From the NCBI RefSeq assembly GCF_002077945.1, contig NZ_LVYD01000056.1, forward strand, positions 62,001-126,000: a DNA stretch of 64,000 nt. The letters run 5' to 3'. Positions 62,895-64,000 of this stretch are shown here, one piece after another. The notes under the pieces were generated by a model, which saw only the letters and a program-made list of their open reading frames with translations, was not told the origin of the DNA and ran no database searches. The stretch comes from Niastella vici (GTDB lineage: Bacteria; Bacteroidota; Bacteroidia; Chitinophagales; Chitinophagaceae). The first letter of the stretch is position 1; each line of letters starts with the position of its first letter. A program made the translations under genes and the position numbers.

Positions 62895-63428
62895 TCAAAC
62901 AAGGATATAATGAAGTGTGTAAAAAGCGTAATTCAATAAAGTTTGAGCCGGTAAAGGATGCGGGCCTACCCCAGGATTAGATGGATTACCTGGCGCGGGC
63001 TGGTAATAAAATTTAAAGGTTTTTCGGATCAATCCTTTTTGAAATACCGTCAAATTCTCGTACAAATTAGCCAGGTGATAAAAAGGTCGCTCATATTGAA
63101 CCGAAAGGAGCTCGTTTAAAACTCCCAGCTCGTGGTGAATGCGCCGGTGATCATCACGCAAAGCCTGGGTATAACGAAGCAACCGGCTACGGACATAGCC
63201 GAAATAATATTGTTCTGAGGTGATACCCTCACAGTGGATCCAGCTTTGAATACAACTAAGCTGCACCCCGGTGATTGATTGTTCCTGATCGTTCACCAGG
63301 CAGGTTGCTTCATCAAGCAACTTGTTATAAATTTTCCTGTACAATTTTTGAAATTCAGAAGGGTCTCCAGATTGTATTTTTTGGAAATCAATGGGAGTAA
63401 TGGCAGTGTCCGTAATGGCAAGCTCCAT
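62895..63428 (-). CDS. Divergent ECF-sigma-like protein with degenerate region 4
   Basis: 177 residues from MELAITDTAITPIDF; the frame is open to 63494. The first ~95 residues follow the pattern of ECF sigma region 2 (QSGDPSEFQKLYRKIYNKLL, then EATCLVNDQEQSITGVQLSC and a YFGYVRSRLLRYTQ helix). The second half should be the DNA-binding region 4. It keeps only a faint helix pattern, is interrupted by the Pro/Gly-rich PAPGNPSNPGVGPHPLPAQ, and ends ALYTLHYILV-like as YAFYTLHYILV. No usual LSYKEIA-type HTH is visible. This may be a decayed or repurposed sigma factor paired with the FecR-like gene downstream. The assignment rests on pattern only. Confidence 0.5.
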   Translation of the reverse strand: MELAITDTAITPIDFQKIQSGDPSEFQKLYRKIYNKLLDEATCLVNDQEQSITGVQLSCIQSWIHCEGITSEQYYFGYVRSRLLRYTQALRDDHRRIHHELGVLNELLSVQYERPFYHLANLYENLTVFQKGLIRKTFKFYYQPAPGNPSNPGVGPHPLPAQTLLNYAFYTLHYILV

Positions 63429-64000
63429 GGATAATAGTTTATTGACTGAGGTTAAATAAATGATGGTTCCCAGAGGATATATAAAAGGGGACACTAATCA
63501 GACCATACCAACGAGAAAATGCGTTAAAAAAATTGAGCCGGCAATTTACTGAGTTGCTTTCTATTGAAATTAACTATTTGCCACCACTAAATTGAACTAA
63601 ATAGCAAGATATACAGGGTTACCTGTACCGCTATCCGGTCAAAGAGATCAAGCTTAAAAAAAGTCATCTTTTGCATTGAAAAACATAGTTCTATATATAG
63701 ATAACAACAAATTAAACATCCACCTTTATTCAATTCTGTAATTTTTTTGTTAACAATTATTTACCAATGTAATTTTTAATCTAACTATAATGCTTACATT
63801 ATTTTAGAACTAACGATAATTTAAATATTAATTTGTGACATCATCTTTTGCAATAATCCTCCTAATTTTATTTCACTCACAGTCCTGAAAACACGTTCAA
63901 CCCATTTTCAGGAAAAGATAATCCTTATTGATGTAGACAAATGTTGTAGCTAGAATGAATGAATGTTACGACATGACATTTTTCTGACCTTAACCTTGTC
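63429..64000. other. Gene-free AT-rich right end
   Basis: 572 bp without a supportable ORF on either strand, rich in A/T. It probably holds the promoter of the sigma-like gene and the upstream region of a gene beyond the window. Confidence 0.4.

Noticed and set aside
62640-64000. AT-rich right end as a possible origin or mobile-element edge
   Set aside because: No DnaA-box cluster, tRNA, integrase or terminal repeats seen; ordinary promoter-rich intergenic DNA explains it.

Overview
The window looks like a chromosomal segment of a Bacteroidota gut- or soil-type polysaccharide degrader, most likely family Chitinophagaceae (Chitinophaga/Niastella-like). The grounds are two SusC/SusD pairs, several enzymes ending in type IX secretion (T9SS) C-terminal signals, a cupin-type AraC regulator, FecR/DUF4974-type sequence, and a moderate-GC, carbohydrate-enzyme-rich content. 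The genus is an inference. I saw no rRNA, tRNA, CRISPR array, phage genes or insertion-sequence transposase.

Layout. 1-1292: 5' part of a TolC-type efflux channel running off the left edge. 1595-3757: AraC regulator and MFS transporter. 3908-15391: T9SS cargo island with a two-domain GH18 chitinase on the minus strand, then on the plus strand a GH16 beta-glucanase, a GH18 chitinase and a metzincin protease; the plus-strand enzymes share beta-gamma-crystallin, CBM6 or Ig modules. 15392-20236: small membrane proteins, an FAD-dependent secreted oxidoreductase with a tandemly duplicated 3' end, a Crp/Fnr regulator and a CDP-alcohol phosphatidyltransferase homologue. 20462-30026: two convergent SusC/SusD systems separated by a strong terminator. 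30411-32586: AzgA-type purine permease followed by a signal-peptide-bearing MTA/SAH nucleosidase. 32671-35311: PL11 rhamnogalacturonan lyase and a small jelly-roll protein. 35784-39595: two unknowns and a GH89 alpha-N-acetylglucosaminidase. 39743-47194: envelope block (PAP2 phosphatase, TonB receptor, histidine kinase, response regulator, divergent LTA-synthase-like sulfatase). 47228-50398: AT-rich accessory stretch with cassette-like genes. 50860-61264: glucuronoxylan locus (mannonate dehydratase, wrecked acetyl-esterase, LacI regulator, GH67, SDR, GH115, GH10). 61414-63428: FecR-like and ECF-sigma-like pair, both atypical.

How the genes fit together. In the glucuronoxylan locus GH10 cuts the xylan backbone, GH115 and GH67 remove (methyl)glucuronic acid from internal and terminal positions, and the SDR and UxuA are candidates for the fructuronate-to-mannonate-to-KDG steps. 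A LacI regulator with a near-perfect operator in the divergent promoter probably controls both arms. The chitin/beta-glucan/protease island looks like an extracellular kit against fungal or arthropod walls. The purine pair could release adenine in the periplasm and import it.

The most unusual signal is between the genes. At least eight intergenic hairpin elements are built from degenerate 7-base units arranged as inverted arrays. There are two sequence families: GTTNCCR units (2487-2553, 53897-54006, 56163-56311, 60055-60160) and CYTCYTA units (36115-36218, 37011-37083, 39593-39687, 40825-40970). Two further one-armed heptamer arrays use other units (15439-15466, 30344-30364). Several elements abut or provide stop codons. 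Other repeat types are attC-like inverted repeats around AT-rich cassette genes, an 82-bp tandem triplication, and CCTGTCAGG and CCCCCGGCCCCC inverted repeats.
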